A DNA stretch of 64,000 nt, from the NCBI GenBank assembly GCA_050084985.1, contig JBITNC010000001.1:185318001-185382000 (forward strand), read 5' to 3'. Within the stretch, counting starts at the first letter, position 1, and the number at the start of each line of letters is the position of its first letter. Source of the DNA: Nageia nagi. Taxonomy: Eukaryota > Pinophyta. This document shows, in pieces, positions 21,615 to 33,942 of the stretch. The translations under genes were made by a program, and so were the position numbers. The notes beneath the pieces are model-generated. The model saw only the letters and a program-made list of their open reading frames with translations, was not told where the DNA came from and ran no database searches.

Positions 21615-23223
21615 AACAAATATATGAGACAAATATAGTGACAAAGGAAACTCATTTGAAGAGCCTACCAAACAAACATCAACCTTTGAAATAGAATAAC
21701 ATAAAGAATTAAATGGAAAAGAAATGAATTCACTAAAGATTTTAGCAACATGAATACACATAAATACCCAAGATATTCTTATATTGTAAGAGATCTCAAA
21801 GTTTTCCTCCCAAAATACAGTACCTAAGGGCATAGCAGAGGTACTCTAGTATGGGATTTGTTCCTAATGTGTGTCCCAAATGGTGTATGAGTCCCTATCA
21901 TATTTAAATCTTCTCAAATGTAAAATGGTTTTGATGTGTTCGTGATATCTTATGGGATGTTATTATGCTTCCATTCTTCCCATGTTTATGTTATAATAGC
22001 CTTTGTTAATGTACTTCTTAAGCATTATGGAAAATTGTATGTATTTGCTACCCCTTTACTCATTGTAAATATATCATTGAATCTAAAATAAGACCTGTTT
22101 AGAGTTGCAACCCCGTGTATGGGTGGAAAAGGGGTTTGATAATATCCAAAATTACTCAATATCCTTACTCCAATCACCCCTTCAAGTGTAGCCTCTATGA
22201 TGAACTCATAGTGTACTGCTAATGCAGTATAATTCTATTTTAAATCTACCTAAATATTTATGTATATTTTTGTTTATAAAGAGATATAATGTCCAATTTT
22301 ATGAGTATAACAACTCTAAAAACCTTTATGAGTAATCCTATAACTAGTTTCTATGCTAAATTTCTCTTGCAAATTGTGAATATAAATATATATGCTCATG
22401 TAAAGCTCTAATGAATTTGCTTCAACAGTAAAGTCTTTCATGCTTAACCAATATTGTCCCTTTTTTATCCCACCATTTTATTGTTGTTCTAAGATTAATC
22501 CATGTATCCAATATTGATCTTTATTCATTTTTATAATCCTAATCTTAATGAAGCTTTTACCAATGTGTACCAACTTCATTATATGATTGTAGTGGATTGT
22601 GGGATCATAGAAGTACTTTTTGGAAGTGTTCTTATGATGTAAGGGTGTCTTCATTGTTATGGAATATAAAGTTATATTCACACTAGTAGTTGTTATCATG
22701 GTTATGTTAGTTGCAACTGTAGGTACTATTGAAATAACTGCTTCTTGTGCCTTTACCAAATTTGAATTGGTGATCACCTCATATTATTATTTTCTCTCTG
22801 ATGTTGGATTTGTTATTAGTTTAAGACTGAATATTATTCCCATTGCATTCTCTTCCTTGTACCACCTTTTATTGTTTTCCATAAAATGATTACTAATGTG
22901 CTTGTAAAATAACTTCTTTTAAGTGCCTAGATTCCTCGAAATACATTCTCATTATCTTCAAATAGTCCCAACTTCTTACTTCAACCTTGTTAACTTCAAA
23001 ATCATTAAAATATATAGTTTTAGAACTAAGGCATACCTTTTTATTTTCACCACTACCTTATTACAAGGCAATGTCCTCCTTACAACCTTCTTTAATGTGA
23101 GTTGCACCTCCTTCATTTTTTGATATTTATTTTTCTTGCTTGGCCTCTTCTATACTGAGTAGACTGAAGCTGATGTACTTGCTTCCAACTAAAGGTTTTG
23201 TTTGGAGGGTTACCTTAACTTAC
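21615..23223. other. No gene recognised
   Basis: AT-rich sequence with scattered short open frames on both strands and no recognised domain. It may be old retrotransposon leader or intron sequence. Confidence 0.4.
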
Positions 23224-23439
23224 CTTATATTCATCCAAATTGAAATTCTCTTCATTAATTATATCCTCATTATGATTTTCAATAGGAACATATTGGGGGT
23301 TTTGACATACCTCATAATTGTCAATGGTAACATTATCTTCAAGTATTGGCACATCTTTATCTTCAAACTCATGAGTGCATTCTATTTTAGGTAGAGAGAA
23401 AATATATTTCTTAATATTTTCCTTATCTATTTTCCTAAT
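23224..23439 (-). other. Exon-like open stretch ending in a splice donor
   Basis: On the minus strand 72 codons are open (acidic: ECTHEFEDKDVPILEDN, then NEENFNLDEYK) and stop exactly at AAG|GTAAGT at 23224/23223, a consensus plant 5' splice site. No family is recognised, and a partner exon was not found. It could be an exon of an unknown gene, a transposon exon or chance. Confidence 0.22.
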
Positions 23440-23808
23440 TTATTCATCATATGTACCAACTTCTTTCTCTCAAGTGGTGTAGCTACCATCTCTCTTGTTC
23501 ACTATTGGATCCTCATGCCTTTATGGTGGGCGTGTATCTTGGGCGAACTTACATAAGTCTCTTCTCCTAATTAAGCTCAAATATGATTTAAAGGGTATTA
23601 TCTTATTGTAATTGATGGAACTCTTATTGTAATTTAGTCAGAGCTCTTCCAACTCATTTGATTCTTATTTCTTTGTTGAGTTATCTCCTAGTAGACTTTG
23701 ATCTATTTTAGCTATTAGCTGTTTAGTCATCTCCTCCAAATCTAAAACTAATTTTTAATCTCCAACATTATCTCTCCAATTCAATGTCAAAAATTAAGAA
23801 ATTAACTT

Positions 23809-24477
23809 CTAAAATTTATAAAATTGAAAATAAGTCCTAGTAAATTTCTCAAACCTAAAATGAAATTCCTCTAAGGGTGGATGGTTTGTCCTGGAGCCCT
23901 TAACTGCAAAAAGTGGATGTGAAATTAACCTTTTTGGACCCCATGTCACACCTTTTCCTTTATTTTCCCCTAAATGCAAGAAAAAATAGCTTACATCATC
24001 CTTATAGGGGTGTGATGAAAAACTCTTGAGTGCTTGAATCCCCATATTGCATTCCTAGATTACCAATGAATTAGCTTGATGCAATTTTTCTTCGTATACT
24101 ATCTTCAAAATTCTTTGTGAACCATTATAATATAGCTTCAAATGTTCTCTTCTTATGAAAATAATCCTTTTGAGTGTAAACCTATGGGTTATGGGCCCAA
24201 TAATATTATCACAATAGTAGAGTATGACTCTTATAACCTCCATGCCTAGCGTTTGAGCCCAAAATCCTAAATTATTGAGCAATTCTTCCAACATCTGGCC
24301 CTTAGTGACCAAATTTCTTTGATATGAGTGTAGATATTCCTCCTTGAAGCTTAATAAACCTCCTTCAACCTTCCATCCTCCTAAATTGAGGCAAAAATTC
24401 TCAATGTCACTCCTCCAAGGCCTAGATCTCGGGTTCTTGGTGCAAAAATATCTATCTGTTTGGTTCATATATGTCAT
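23809..24477 (-). pseudogene. Unidentified two-part open frame
   Basis: Two minus-strand open frames, 24055-24477 (140 codons) and 23809-24045 (78 codons), lie end to end with only a stop between them. They read like one broken protein, and residues such as WKVEGGLLSFKEEYLHSY and HLGENKGKGVTWGPKRL are not low-complexity. I do not recognise the family. The frames lie downstream, on the same strand, of the LTR at 24944-26074 and may be its internal region. Confidence 0.25.
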
Positions 24478-24930
24478 GAACCTTTTCCTAGTATAGAAAT
24501 TATAGATTTGGAAGCAAGAATTACCTCCTTAGCTCCAATTAATGCTTAGATGACTCTCCTTTTAGAAGTTTAAGTACTAGAAATGCCCTGCATCTAACTT
24601 GTAGATGTTTGATTTCTCCATTTGGCTCCCAAAATGATCAATGTGGGCTCCTTGAAAACTTAAGAAAATTTATAAATCATTGAAATTGGTAAGAGAAATT
24701 TTAAACCTTCTACCTTTGATGAGAGACTGCTAGAATAATTATTAAGACCTTACAGATGTTCCCTCTAGTTTGCTAAGTGGAATAAAAAACTTTTACCATT
24801 GTAATTGAGATCCTGGTATTGGATTTGGACCATTATGTGTAATACTAATACTATTATAGTTGATACCACTATAAATACCAATGTAAGCTCAAATCCTTAA
24901 TCCTTAACTTCATAGGTTGGTAAAATCAAG

Positions 24931-26074
24931 GCTCTAATACCATTGTAATATTACAAACTAGGGCATATCTAAAATCATGTCAAAGGGGCATATAAGATGG
25001 CTATAAGGCAACTTGAATTGGTCAACAACCATTTATGTAGTAACAAACCCTATCCAAGCTCCTAAGAAGTAGATGTATAGCCTCTAAGGGCTAAATTGGC
25101 GATCTAAAAACTAAATATTGGGATCCTAAGTGATCCAACATCCCTCTCGTAGTGCACAAACTCCACAACAAGCATCCAAATACCAACATCTAGTCTTAAA
25201 AGCTATAATTCATCCACATAAATGTAATAGTGCTCAAGCAATCTGAACATCTAGGCTAGGAACAAAGATAACAAGAAAATAACATGCACAATCCCAATAT
25301 CTAGCCTACTAGGGTAAGACTTCAAAAGATAACACAATAATTAAGCTCAAAAATAAAATTTAATAATATTACAATGATAGTCAAATTATATACTTTATAT
25401 GAGATAAAATGATTCCCTTGCTAAAGATCTTCAAGAATATAGTTGGGAAAAATAAAATAACATTAAGGCTATCCCACATATGGGTAAGGCTTAAACTAGG
25501 TCTTCCTTCTCTACAAGCTATAACTAACACATCAGGGTATTTATTAGTGTTAAGGTAATCTATGGTAATGCCAACACTCCTAGATAGATATCAAAGCCTT
25601 TGAGGTATGTTATGCCTTAAAGTAATGATTTGTACAACCTTGATACCTCACCAAATCTCATCACCTCTCTTAAGGATTTTCATTCGTAAGAGGCAATGGA
25701 AGGAATCAATTCCTGTAACTTAAAGAAGGGAGAAAAGATTCTAAATAAGCATATCTTCAAGTGAGCTCTCATCTCCCTTTTATACTATCCAAGTGACCCT
25801 CTTATCCTATGTTCATCTTCTAGATGCATTGGGATGGATGTAATCATGTTCCATGATCTATATTTATCCACAAGATGATACATTACATCTTGGTGTCTTT
25901 ATATGTGCCTCAAGATTACAAAAGTTGCATCTAAGAGGCTCAATTCATCCTTATGAATCATATCATATCCGAGATGCCAAATTCCATTCATCAAGGCTAA
26001 GAATATGCAATGCCTCTCTAGAAGAGATAATATTGTATTTACAAATATATTATTGCCTTGGTATTATAATTACA
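24931..26074 (-). repeat. 5' LTR with PBS of a minus-strand LTR retrotransposon
   Basis: The PBS TGGTATTAGAGC (complement of 24931-24942) adjoins a sequence starting TGTAATATTACA at 24944. The matching end ATAATTACA is at about 26066-26074, giving inverted TGTAAT termini and a 1131-bp LTR. A good TATA box, TATAAAAGGGAGA, lies on the minus strand at 25772-25784. I found no second LTR, so it is a truncated element or one whose 3' end is lost. Confidence 0.6.
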
Positions 26075-26759
26075 ACAATATGTTGGCATCCTTAAGTGGA
26101 TCACATATTTATGCTGATTAAAAATAACACTAAATGACTCCTAGAGTTCGATGTCCCATGTGGGAGAGGCTTTAAGTGGAACTCACATTTAATAGGGCTT
26201 AAATATTAAAATATTTTTAATTAGATATAAATATCACCTAAATTATAGAAATAATAACTACACATCCCTAAAATAAAGAAGTCGCATTTCTAGTGATCAA
26301 TTGGAAATAGAATTCTAGATTCCCATGCGTATCTGATATGATAATTTTAGCTCAATAAGTGAACTTTAAAGTGTCATATTTCCTTCGTTTCTTAACAAAC
26401 CATGTTATGTAACCTATCAAAATGGCTGGCATGAGATTCTCTACCCATTTTTGATGATAAATTAGTAATTCTTGGCTTATGGAGGATGAATTCCTTCTAA
26501 TACTAGAAGTGTGTGGAACCCCAAAATTTAGGAATATTACATGATTTTGAACCACCTCACTATTGGTTTTAGTGGCTATTTTTATGGGGTGATTTAAAAC
26601 CATCATCAAAAATTATATGGAGGTAGGTTAAAATTGCTCCTTAATGTGAACCAAAATAATAAAAATAAAAACTATGTGGGGAACTTAGGCAACCAACTTT
26701 GAAAGTTATCAGCATTTGAGTTCTCTTTTTTTAATTTGTGGAAATGAGAGAGTAGAGGT

Positions 26760-27665
26760 AGAAATAAACATTTCAAGTTTTTTATACTGAATTTCAAATC
26801 TCCCTCAACATGCTTGAATGAATAAGAAGTTCAACAATGCATGTATATGATTCATCCTAGTAATAATGTAATAAGAGTCACTCATGCTATTAAAGTATTT
26901 ACAAACTTCATCCACTAGATCTACATGGTTGCATGCAAGTAGAACACATATAAAGGTTATGTTGTTAGGGAACTTGGAATGTTATTGGGCATTTCAAGTT
27001 GTTTATAGTAAATTTCAAAGCTCCCTTAAGATAGATTGCATGGAAAATAAGGTCAACAATACATGCATATGATTCATCCCGTGGATAATAAAAAAAGATT
27101 CACTTATTCTATTAAAATATTTATAGCCTTCATCCATTAGAATTATGCGGTTTCATGCAAGTAGAACACATACAAATGTTATATATGCTTTTATAGCACT
27201 TGGAAATTTATCAAGCATTTTGAGTTTTTTGTAGTGAAGTTCAAGGCTCCCTCAAGGTCTGCATGAAAAAGAAGGTCAATACTACATCCCATGAATAATG
27301 TAATAAGATTCACTCATGCTATTAAAGTATTTATAACCTTCATCCACTAGACTTGCATGGTTGCATACAAGTAAAAAAACATACAAAGGTTATGATGTTA
27401 GGACCCATAGAAGTTTATTAAGTATTTCAAGTTTTTTGTAGTGAAGTTCAAAGCTCCCTCAAGATAGCATGCATGACCAAGAAGGTCAACATTGCATGTA
27501 TATTATTGATCCTAGGAATAATGCAATTTGATTCACTCAATATATTAAAGTATTCACAACCTTCATCCACTAGACCTGCATGGCTACATGCAAATAAAAG
27601 ACATACAAAGGTTATGTTGTTAAGGTACTTAGAAATTTATCAACCAAATTCGAGTTTGTAGAGAT
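26760..27665 (-). pseudogene. PPR E-region remnant in four tandem copies
   Basis: Four diverged units of about 210-223 bp start at about 26826, 27048, 27271 and 27481, with part of a further unit at 26760. On the minus strand each reads like the block that follows the last PPR motif in plant PLS-class proteins. Unit 4 gives CNHAGLVDEGCEYFN then IIPRINNIHAML; unit 1 gives CNHVDLVDEVCKYFNSMS then HIHALL; units 2 and 3 are weaker. Intact proteins have this E-type block once, so four copies mean local tandem duplication of a gene fragment. All copies have stops and none can be functional. Confidence 0.7.
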
Positions 27666-28520
27666 AAGGGTGTAGAGGAGAGGAGAGGCAAGGCAAGTAG
27701 AGGTGCTAGTAGGTATTCTTCCACATTTTAATGTGTAATCATGTCAAATAATTAACATTCCTTATATTCATCTAGATTTTACAAAATATGGCTTAACACC
27801 TAACAATTGCATTTGAAATAAAAGTCTTTAGGGTATTTTATACAACACCCATTTGTAATTATTGCATAATATAAAAATATCAATTTTCATCAAGCATCTC
27901 ATTAAACAATTCTTGAGCCTTGTGTATTCTTCCAAATTTTGCATACATGTTTTAGGGCCTTTTGTATGTATCCTACAATAATTGCAAATCATGAAATTAT
28001 GTTTGCATCATGGATATTATCAAATAATTCCTAAGCCTTGTATATTCTTCCACATTTTACATTACATATTCTAGGGCCTTTAATCATTGCATACCATGAA
28101 TTACATCATGCATCTTGTTAAATAATTCTCAGTCCTTGTATATTCTTCTATATTTTGCATACATGTTTATTAGGGCATTCAAAACCATAATAATTGATTT
28201 ACAAATACCAAGTAAACATAACTACATACCCAATTTATGTTTTATGGGTATTTTAACAACAAAGTCCAAAGCTCTCAAGTTATCCTATATGATCAAGGAG
28301 ATCAATAGTGCATGTATAATGATTCATTTCAAGAATAATGCATCATACATCTTGTCAATTTCCTAGGCCTTGTGTATTCTTCCATATTTTGCATACATAT
28401 ATTATGTCCTTTTTTCAATAAATCTATTTTGTATGTATCCTATAATTATTGAAAACCATGAAATTATGTACCTTATAAAATAATTCCCAAGCCTTGTATA
28501 TTCAATGTAAATGGAACATG
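27666..28520 (-). pseudogene. PPR motif remnants, repeated
   Basis: Upstream (minus strand) of the E-region copies. The signature MYAKFGRIHKAQELFNEM is read at about 27885-27945, with weaker copies at about 28040, 28150 and 28380 (MYAKYRRIYKD, MYAKYGRIHKA). A further E-type stretch lies at about 28205-28345 (IPIKHKLGM, CLLGICKSI). MYAKxG...A..LF is the hallmark of plant PLS-type pentatricopeptide repeats, RNA-binding proteins of mitochondria and plastids. Stops and frameshifts are frequent. Confidence 0.65.
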
Positions 28521-28949
28521 AAGATTGTGCAATGTATATGGAATATGAACATAAATATAAGAACAATAAGATTCAAATATGCTCTATAATTATACTTAAA
28601 TGATCAAGAAATACATAATTATAGTTAAAGTGTCAATTATGCTCAAATGATTCAAATATGCTCTACAATATTGCTATAACATGCCATAATTTTTTTGTTA
28701 AATTTTTTTGATACAAGCTAGACAATGAAGGAGACCATAACATGTTCCATTATTTTCATCTCATCATTTTATCTATATAACATGTCATTTGAACCTTAGC
28801 AATCTCTGATTTGATGAAGCTTTTGGGAACCACATGCTTTTTTTATGTTTGGGTAAGTATTACAAGTACATGTTTTTGCCAAATAACCACTTTTGGACTA
28901 GTTTTTGATATTTAGAAAACTTCTAGGTTAAATAGTTTATTTCATTTTA

Positions 28950-29695
28950 TACCATTTTTTCATATCATATAGTATATTTAGATAATGCCATATCATATGA
29001 TATATTTACATCATTTCATATCACATGGTGTATTTAGATGATTTCATATCATATGGTAACTTAAAAAACTTGAAAATTTCCAAGTGCTTTCTTAATTATA
29101 ACTTTTTATGTACTCACCTATGTTCTTCATGCAAGTTTTGTTTTTAATTTTTTTATCAACAATACATTACATGATACAAAATTCCATATACATTATTCAA
29201 AATTTGGAGTATAATTGTGAAGAAAATGGATTAATTGTACATATTTATGTTTTTTTAGCATCTTACATAATGTATTATTTTTAAAAATATAAATATTGTA
29301 CAATTCTTTTGACAAATATAAATATGTTTTATAATATATTTTAAAAATATGAATTTATATACTTTTAGATTTGTTATCAAAAATTTAATTACTATATAGT
29401 CATCCAAGTTTAACATAAGTATTTCATTTTTTTAGCTTAATTTTTAGATTTAAAAATTTCAAATTGGATTATTTCATATATATGGTATAGTTGCATCATT
29501 TCATAATATTTAACACTTGAAAAATTCTAAGATGGACAATTGGATAAGGTATAAATTTGTTGGAGGTTTTAAATAACATAGTTGATGATTCTATCACTTC
29601 ATGAGTTTTCATATTATATGTTGATGCATTTAGACCATTTCATATCGTATGGTGCACTTGGGTCATTTCATATCTATGGATTGGGACACTATAAA
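28950..29695. repeat. Irregular CATATCATATGG-type short repeats
   Basis: Blocks like CATTTCATATCATATGGTG followed by TATTTAGAT recur every 27-30 bp at 28965-29060, and again around 29470-29500 and 29620-29690. It is a decayed minisatellite or the subterminal region of an element. No coding. Confidence 0.55.
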
Positions 29696-29949
29696 TGTGT
29701 GGTTAGGTGTTCCTTCACATGCCACCAATCTTGGACTATGATGAAAAAGCTAAGAGACTGAACTATGATTGATTAGTTCCATTGGGCCAACCTTTGAGAG
29801 CCCATGGATAACACTATGATTAAGCTCAAGGGTGAACCTCTAGCAAACAAGAATAGCATAGTTTAGAAGCAGTCTTCTATAATGGAGGAATACTTCTAGA
29901 ATATTCATATTTAAAGAAAAAATAATAATTATTAAGAGGCTATTTTAAA

Positions 29950-30215
29950 TTGACCCCTGATACTTTACGAACTTCCACCTTTAATATTAAGGTGGGGGTT
30001 TTAAAATACCACCTTTAATACAAAGGTGGTGATTTTAAACCACAACCTTAGAACATTAGGAAATAATTTATGGGATCTTAATTAGACAGTTAATAACATT
30101 TGCCATAGGGAACTAATATTTAACGATGAACTCATAGGTGGTGGATATTTAACTACCTATAAAGGATTTAGGTGAGGGTTTTAAACTTCCACCAAAGATC
30201 AATTTTAGTCTAGTA
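29950..30215. repeat. Inverted-repeat cluster (CCACCTTTAA / TTAAAGGTGG type)
   Basis: Several near-palindromes lie close together: CCACCTTTAATATTAAGGTGG-like at about 29978, CCACCTTTAATACAAAGGTGG-like at about 30012, and GGTGG...CCACC motifs to 30205, joined by TTTTAAA runs. This resembles subterminal repeats of CACTA elements, but no matching ends were found. Confidence 0.45.
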
Positions 30216-30657
30216 CCCTTAGGTATTCTAGGTTAGATGGCATGTTAAGCTAACATTTTTAGCTATGTTAAAAAGTTTACCTTATGAAGTCAGTGGTTAT
30301 AATGGTAATATGAGTAAGATTTAAACCTATGATGATGTAAAGAAGATTGCAACTAGTTATTGATTCCCCAATATAAAAACAAAAATAGTTTTAAGAATGA
30401 GAAAAGTATTAAATGAATTAACTCAAGAATAATAAAGAAATGAAGACCAAAACATAATAAAGGATGGATGAGGTGAAGATCCAACACCATTAATAAATCA
30501 TCAATCTAAATCCCAATAAGTTTATGAATATAATTAAAAATAATAAATATTATAAAGAACTTGATTTTCAAACATAAATAATCTAAATAAAGACCTTGAT
30601 GTAATTTCCTTGACTATTCCTAGATGGACCAAAAAAAATAGAGAATTAAATATGACA

Positions 30658-30839
30658 CTACACTAAAGAGGCCTTTTAGGGTGGTTTATTTATGATAATT
30701 TTATATTGCCTAATAGACCCTAAGAGGGAAGTTTAAAACTACCCTAAAAATTTTGGCTTAAAAAGTTAAAATAAAAAAGAACTTTATAGAATATTTTACT
30801 AACAATTAAGGTGCAAGATCATATATTTTTTTAGTGTAG
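30658..30839. mobile_element. MITE-like 182-bp element, TIR CTACACTAAA
   Basis: CTACACTAAA (30658-30667) is inverted at 30830-30839 (TTTAGTGTAG). Inside, TTTTAGGGTGGTTTA and TTTAAAACTACCCTAAAA are inverted to each other, so the whole could fold as a hairpin. The left end reads CACTACACTAAA and suggests CACTA affinity. No clear target duplication was found. Confidence 0.45.
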
Positions 30840-32356
30840 AAACTTAGTATTTTGATATAAAGATAACTGACATTTTGAAATAACCACTTACTATTTTTCG
30901 ATGTATGTCAACATCCTTTTCTAGATATGTTGAGTTGACATAAGTTGTAAGGGCATTGTAGGCAAACGTGAATCCATTAGGTTTGACATCACTTCCACTT
31001 TGTTACATTTTTGAGATAAAATCTTTTTGATGAGTCTAAGAATTTTCCTCATTTTTTTCCAGTTTAGGTATACTTGTCATCATTTTTCCCATGTTCAACC
31101 ATATTCACAAGTAGCCTAAAGGTGATCATGTAGCGATTATTTTGTTCTAACTTGTGAACATAATAATAAAAGACATACTTTTTGGGGAAATCAACAAAAC
31201 AACCTCATAAAGAAACTTAACAAACTCTAGGGAGCACTACTTAGGCAATAAATGAAGAGGAGGAATATTGGATTGACTATACATAACTATGGAGAGGCAT
31301 CTGGATTTGTTTTGGAAAATATCAGAGAAGTCCATAATGCCAACGACTTGTAGTAATGAGATTAACATAACATGTATTAGGCACTTACATTTTTACTATA
31401 ATTATTATTTAATGGAATTTTGTCACATAGAACATGATTGTTGTGGTTGTTACAAATAATCTTCTTATATATTTGTAGATGTAGAATATTAGAGAGTTAG
31501 TTGAGAAGGAACTAGTTGTTGGTTGTTACTTTTTAAGAATCTATTCTACTTTTTTTTCATAATGGAAAGCATATCCATATTTCTAGTTAAATTTTGTGTT
31601 AGTTGATTAAGTGTATTTCCCCTTGGGAGACCATTGTATAGTACTATAGGAAGGCCTCCCTAAAGATACAAAGGCATAGTCCTCCTCAAGGGTATTTTCC
31701 ATTTTTGTACTTAAGATTTTATCTATCATTTGCACTCTTAGAAAACCCTTATTTTAGACTAGATAGTTTTTATCTATCATTTTTGTCTTAACCTTAGTAG
31801 ATCATTTCATACTTTTTATGGATGCTTTATTTGATTATAGTACTTTCTAATTTTTATTTTCTTAAAATCACACCCATCATTTTGATGCTATTATCAAGGA
31901 GGTACCAAAATAAAAAATCATCCTAATTAATAGCATACTATGGAAATCCTAGGTAAAATTCGATGTTTTCCTACTAACGAACCTATGTATTTCTCATAGG
32001 AGTAGCTCATTTTAAATGTATATCTCATCCCAAAGATGAAAAATGAAGATATATCAAAACCATAAAATTTTGAATAGGAGGTGATACTTAAGAATTATCC
32101 AATATCCTATACACCTTTGATATCTACAAAAGAAAGACTTGAACCCATTGTCTCTTCATATGTAAGAAACACCCATATAAAACCCTTAGAATTTGCAAAA
32201 AACCTAATTTGTCCAAGAAGTCCATCTTTAAAATCCTTAGATTCCTACCATTCTACACCACATATTCATTTATTTTGATCTCTTGAGATGGTTGTTGATG
32301 CAGGTCCCTTAGTTACTTTTTAATTTCTTATCAAGTAAACTATAGAGGAGACAAAA
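30840..32356. other. No gene recognised
   Basis: AT-rich, no domains seen. It directly precedes the gypsy gag fragment and may include its degraded leader. Confidence 0.4.
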
Positions 32357-32790
32357 ATGAAAAATATTCTTCCTGTTGTACTCCCCATTTTAAATGAAAA
32401 GTATATAAAACAGCCTAATATTTTCTTATTTGAATTTTATATCTTGTGTCAAAGTTATAATTACAAAAATGATGGATAAAAGTTGAAATTGTTTCCCTCC
32501 ACTCTTAAGGGCCATGTCCTTAGATGGTTTATGGGGTTGGGAAGAAAAGCTATTTTAACTTGGGAGGGAATGAAACAAGAATTTCTCAACAAGTATCAAG
32601 ACTATTGCAAAGGGAGAGAGACCAAGGATGAGGTATTAAATATTATCTTGAAATGTTCTAATTTAGCCTTCAAAGATCACAACACTCCATTATAGACCTT
32701 GAAACATTGAAATTCATCTTCTTGAGAGACATCTTAGATGAGAGCATTAATGATCTCAATCTAATGATAAGAGATTGTTATGTTTTAACT
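32357..32790 (+). pseudogene. Ty3/gypsy gag fragment
   Basis: From the ATG at 32357 the frame reads LPILNEKYIKQPNIFLFEF. After one stop it continues KLFPSTLKGHVLRWFMGLG, TWEGMKQEFLNKYQDYCKGR. After a second stop and a frameshift it gives LKFIFLRDILDESINDLNLM to about 32770. The FP.TL.G.A..W..L.....W......F pattern is the core of the gypsy retrotransposon Gag domain. About 140 residues of a normally longer Gag are left, with no protease or pol nearby. Confidence 0.78.
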
Positions 32791-33205
32791 ATAAAATAAC
32801 ATAATTTTTATTGATCAATATACTAAACTTAAATAAGAACTAAATACCCAAACAAGATAATATCAAATAAACTAAACTCATAAAGGAGATGAGACAAGTT
32901 TTTATGTGGTTCACTCGATGTTTGAGCTACATCCACCAAGAAGCTTTTAATCATTGATTCAACATCAATCTTCCAAGTCATCCAAGATTCATACTAATAG
33001 AAAAAATTGTTGCAAAACCTCTCTTTGAAGTATAATAGATCCCCACTACAAACTCTCAATACCACTCTAACCTAACTTGCATCAAACTACACAATCTCAC
33101 ATAAAAGCCTAGATTTCATATTACAACCTCAACCCCCTTAATTTATAGGAGATTTACCATTCACATTTGACCCAAAAGTGGTCAAGTAATCCATGAAATA
33201 ATGTA
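32776..33205 (-). repeat. LTR-like sequence
   Basis: Starts TGTTATG right after the gag fragment. It contains the TTTTATGTGGTTCACTCG and CTACATCCACCAAGAAG phrases common in plant copia LTRs. On the minus strand it has a TATA-like CTATAAATTAAG (complement of 33137-33148). No exact right border or target duplication, so only tentative. Confidence 0.3.
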
Positions 33206-33211
33206 CCATAC

Positions 33212-33942
33212 TATACACCCAAAAATGTGTAATTAATAGATAAATACATAAATAAATAAATTGGTCTATGAATACAATGATAAGCTCTATATCAGATATA
33301 CAACAAATATACATGAAACATATGAACTTGATATAGAGTGAGGCAAGTAGCCAATTTGTATACAATCCTCAAAGAAGAAAAACAATGAATCTTTGAAGGA
33401 TTGTGATTAACCTTCAAATGAGCTCGTAATGAATATTCACTATAATAATACCATGAGTCATTTCCTAAAATTTGGACCTCCTAATCTTAAGGGTACATGC
33501 CACTAGCGACATGGGAATGGTACCCCATTGGTTGCATGGAACTTGATGTTTCATGTCACACACAAAGTAGAGATAACAGAACTCATAAAGTATAGCACAT
33601 TTCTCAAGATAGGTGGAATCAAGAGATACTATAAGTTTGATGTTTGGGACAACCACCTATCAGAGAGATTCAATAGGGATGTCAACATTCAGCTCCCATA
33701 TTTATAACCTTTAAGGAAATAGAAAGGAGTGAAAGCTGACACATAGAAATAACAATAATATTTTCTATATTCAAGATAATTTTAAATATAAACCATGGTA
33801 TATGATATCACATTGGTCCTAGCACATGGTATTGCAATATAATAACACTTTATCTTGATTTATGTATTATTTCTAATTAATAATTTAATTAGTCTAAATA
33901 TGATTTATTAAATAAATAATAAATCATTTTTAGGTATATACA
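33212..33942 (-). repeat. LTR of the TGTAGACC family, copy 1 (3' LTR)
   Basis: About 731 bp, the same family as 60354-61063. It ends TTTTTAGGTATATACA on the plus strand. The next bases (TTTTCCCCCTCTTT) are, on the minus strand, a purine tract immediately before the LTR start, as expected of a 3' LTR of a minus-strand element. The left end is mutated (TATACACCC for TGTAGACCC). Minus-strand TATA-like sequence lies near 33695-33706. Confidence 0.6.

Noticed and set aside
26760-27665. CRISPR-like or centromeric satellite array
   Set aside because: Units of about 220 bp are too long and diverged for CRISPR and have no spacers. They read as a PPR E block on the minus strand, so a gene-derived tandem repeat is the better call.
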